Shown: one piece after another, positions 7,719-8,703 of the stretch
Layout: every line of letters starts with the position of its first letter
How positions within the stretch are numbered: the first letter of the stretch is position 1
Assembly: GCA_964431285.1 (NCBI GenBank)
Contig: CAYSJO010000096.1
Location: forward strand, 1-8,703
DNA length: 8,703 nt
From: CAUZFZ01 sp964431285
GTDB taxonomy: Bacteria; Planctomycetota; Planctomycetia; Planctomycetales; Planctomycetaceae
Reading direction: 5' to 3'
Notes under the pieces: model-generated
Databases searched by the model: none
What the model was told of the DNA's origin: nothing
Seen by the model: only the letters and a program-made list of their open reading frames with translations
Program-made: the position numbers and the translations under genes

Positions 7719-7931
7719 TCATTCCGACTCCGTTCGCCGACCCCACTTGCGCACGAGTTGTCCTGCAAGCTCCGCCATGTCCGGATCGAACGACTCGATC
7801 CACTCACGGTATGCCTGGTCGGTTTCGATTGATCGCAGCGAGTCGAGGATGTCTCTGATTTCGTCATGGCGGTCGAGCCGATCAAGCAGCTCGGCCTGCA
7901 GCGCGGCCAGGGCAGCGTTATCGGCGGTCAT
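7719..7931 (-). CDS. 70-residue partner protein of MNIO gene
   Basis: The 70-residue product is helical and charged, with no signal peptide or membrane segment. The first part (LAALQAELLDRLDRHDEIRDILDSL) looks like an alpha-helical hairpin or coiled coil. The second part (YREWIESFDPDMAELAGQLV) ends in a conserved-looking KWGRR. Its ATG shares ATGA with the stop of the DUF692 gene (4-base overlap), which implies translational coupling and a functional link. The longer frame up to 8060 would overlap that gene deeply and read Arg-rich shadow sequence, so I reject it. I do not recognise the family. Candidates, by inference from MNIO biology, are a partner protein that helps bind substrate or a modified peptide itself; the lack of Cys and of a leader-like end argues against the latter. 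With its upstream gene broken, expression may be lost. Confidence 0.72.
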   Translation of the reverse strand: MTADNAALAALQAELLDRLDRHDEIRDILDSLRSIETDQAYREWIESFDPDMAELAGQLVRKWGRRTESE

Positions 7932-8557
7932 GACATCGCCATGTGGCTGCAGACGATCTGTCGCAGCGTCCGGTAGTCGCCGCGCAGGCGATCGATTTCG
8001 ACCGTGATCCCCAGCGCTGTACCGATGTGCTCGAGAATCACGGCTTCCAGATTGGGGCACAGCGACGCTGCCTGTTCCAGCAGAGCAAAAACTTCGTCGC
8101 GGACAGGACCGTCATGCGTGTCACGGCGCAGCTTTCGGTTCCGACCTGATGACGACACGTGCGACCATGAGCCACCGGAGATGTGCAGTTCGCGCACGCG
8201 CTCAAGCGGGAACAGGGCAAGCAGTTCGTCCGGTGTAATTTCGAAATTGCAGGCCTGGCAATGGACGTTGTGCAGATCGAGCATCAGAAACCCGTCGACC
8301 GGAGCCAGCAACTGATCCAGGAACTGTCCCTGCTGGTGGACGTCAGCAGCGCTGAACAAGAACGCCAGGTTTTCGAGTCCGACCGGAAACGACGACACAT
8401 CGGCCAGACGCTGCAATCGACTCTGGCCGACGGCGAGTGTCTCGCTATTCATCGGCACTGGCAGTGGCGCACTCTGATGGAAGTCGCCGGCATCCATCAA
8501 ACCGAAGTGCTCGGACAGGTGACGCATGGGCGTGCGCTGCAGATCAAGTTGCAGCAT
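7928..8557 (-). CDS. N-terminally truncated DUF692/MNIO (multinuclear iron oxidase) family protein
   Basis: The 209 residues seen match the C-terminal two-thirds of the DUF692 (MNIO) TIM-barrel family, which includes MbnB and BufB, enzymes that modify Cys or other residues of peptides with two or three iron ions. Visible motifs are HLSEHF (13-18), GLENLAF with E62-N63, LDLHNVHCQACN (93-104, D94, N97, H99, N104), ELHISGG (His125), RRDTHDG (D146, H148) and EVF (E155), then ILEH (E176). Full family members have roughly 270-290 residues, so the first beta strands, with their metal-binding His, are missing. The frame runs two codons upstream of the ATG, then meets TAG at 8564-8566, exactly where the IS630-like sequence begins. 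It is therefore best read as an IS-disrupted gene, probably inactive. It overlaps the 70-residue partner gene by 4 bases. Confidence 0.85.
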   Translation of the reverse strand: MLQLDLQRTPMRHLSEHFGLMDAGDFHQSAPLPVPMNSETLAVGQSRLQRLADVSSFPVGLENLAFLFSAADVHQQGQFLDQLLAPVDGFLMLDLHNVHCQACNFEITPDELLALFPLERVRELHISGGSWSHVSSSGRNRKLRRDTHDGPVRDEVFALLEQAASLCPNLEAVILEHIGTALGITVEIDRLRGDYRTLRQIVCSHMAMS

Positions 8558-8564
8558 ACTCAGC

Positions 8565-8703
8565 TAGTGGTCCGTCATGTCACAATTTTCTGTAGGCTGT
8601 GGTCCCGTACCTGATCAAGGATGATCACATGGCGGTCAAGTACATCATCACGCTCACGGAAGAGGAGCTGTAACAGGTCGAAGCGGTTGCTCGTGGAAAG
8701 AAG
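8565..8703 (+). mobile_element. Left end of an IS630-like element (partial)
   Basis: From TA at 8565-8566 the sequence TAGTGGTCCGTCA is followed by about 50 non-coding bases and a transposase start, the layout of an IS630-family left end. IS630 elements duplicate a TA target, which fits a junction at 8565-8566 within the MNIO gene. The right end and second terminal repeat lie outside the window, so the terminal inverted repeat cannot be verified here. Confidence 0.65.
8629..8703 (+). pseudogene. IS630-like transposase, 5' fragment with nonsense codon
   Basis: The ATG at 8629 has AAGGA 7 bases upstream and opens MAVKYIITLTEEEL, then TAA at 8671-8673, then QVEAVARGKK in the same frame to the window edge. 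The pattern M-A-x-K-Y-x-x-x-L-T-E-E-E followed by LEALVRxGK-like sequence is the N-terminus of IS630-family transposases, just before their helix-turn-helix. The stop falls where the family usually has Glu, Gln or Arg. No alternative ATG, GTG or TTG start is visible in frame after it within the window. The element is probably inactive unless the stop is a sequencing error or is suppressed. Only 25 codons are visible. Confidence 0.7.

Noticed and set aside
8183..8614. 143-residue plus-strand frame
   Set aside because: Antisense to the DUF692 gene, whose conserved motifs establish the true frame; it then crosses the IS junction.

Overview
The window looks like chromosomal DNA from a planctomycete (phylum Planctomycetota). 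The strongest clue is a DUF1559 prepilin-like protein with an N-terminal GFTLIELL methylation motif and a C-terminal H-X9-DG motif, followed by a small lipoprotein; this pair is greatly expanded in planctomycetes. The GC-rich codon use and the many palindromic intergenic repeats fit. Genus cannot be fixed from the sequence alone.

Layout. Positions 1-1974 hold minus-strand genes: the first 48 codons of an unrecognised gene running off the left edge, about 320 bases with no convincing gene, then the lipoprotein and, upstream of it, the DUF1559 protein (likely one two-gene transcript). A 223-base divergent intergenic region follows. Positions 2198-5580 hold a plus-strand group of three: a secreted or membrane-anchored Cys-motif protein of unknown function, an FtsX/MacB-type ABC permease and its ATPase. 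Together they look like an uncharacterised mechanotransmission-type or lipid/lipoprotein-handling ABC system. Positions 5816-7651 hold branched-chain amino-acid genes ilvN (acetolactate synthase regulatory subunit) and ilvC (ketol-acid reductoisomerase), without ilvB between or beside them, and end at a good Rho-independent terminator. Positions 7719-8557 hold, convergently, a 70-residue small gene and a DUF692 (MNIO, multinuclear non-heme iron oxidase) gene that overlap by 4 bases. The MNIO gene has lost its N-terminal third at a TA dinucleotide, where an IS630-like element appears to begin; the visible transposase start carries a stop at codon 15.

The intergenic spaces are rich in palindromes: a 29-bp-arm hairpin between the Cys-motif gene and the permease, a 14-bp inverted repeat that includes the ATPase stop codon, and a roughly 227-bp nested palindrome (MITE-like) between ilvN and ilvC.

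Most worth following up are the IS-disrupted MNIO plus small partner gene (possible remnant of a peptide-modification system), the Cys-motif/ABC transporter operon, and the nested palindromic element. Several gene starts are revised from the longest open frame: permease 3530, ATPase 4918, IlvN 5816, small MNIO-linked gene 7931.
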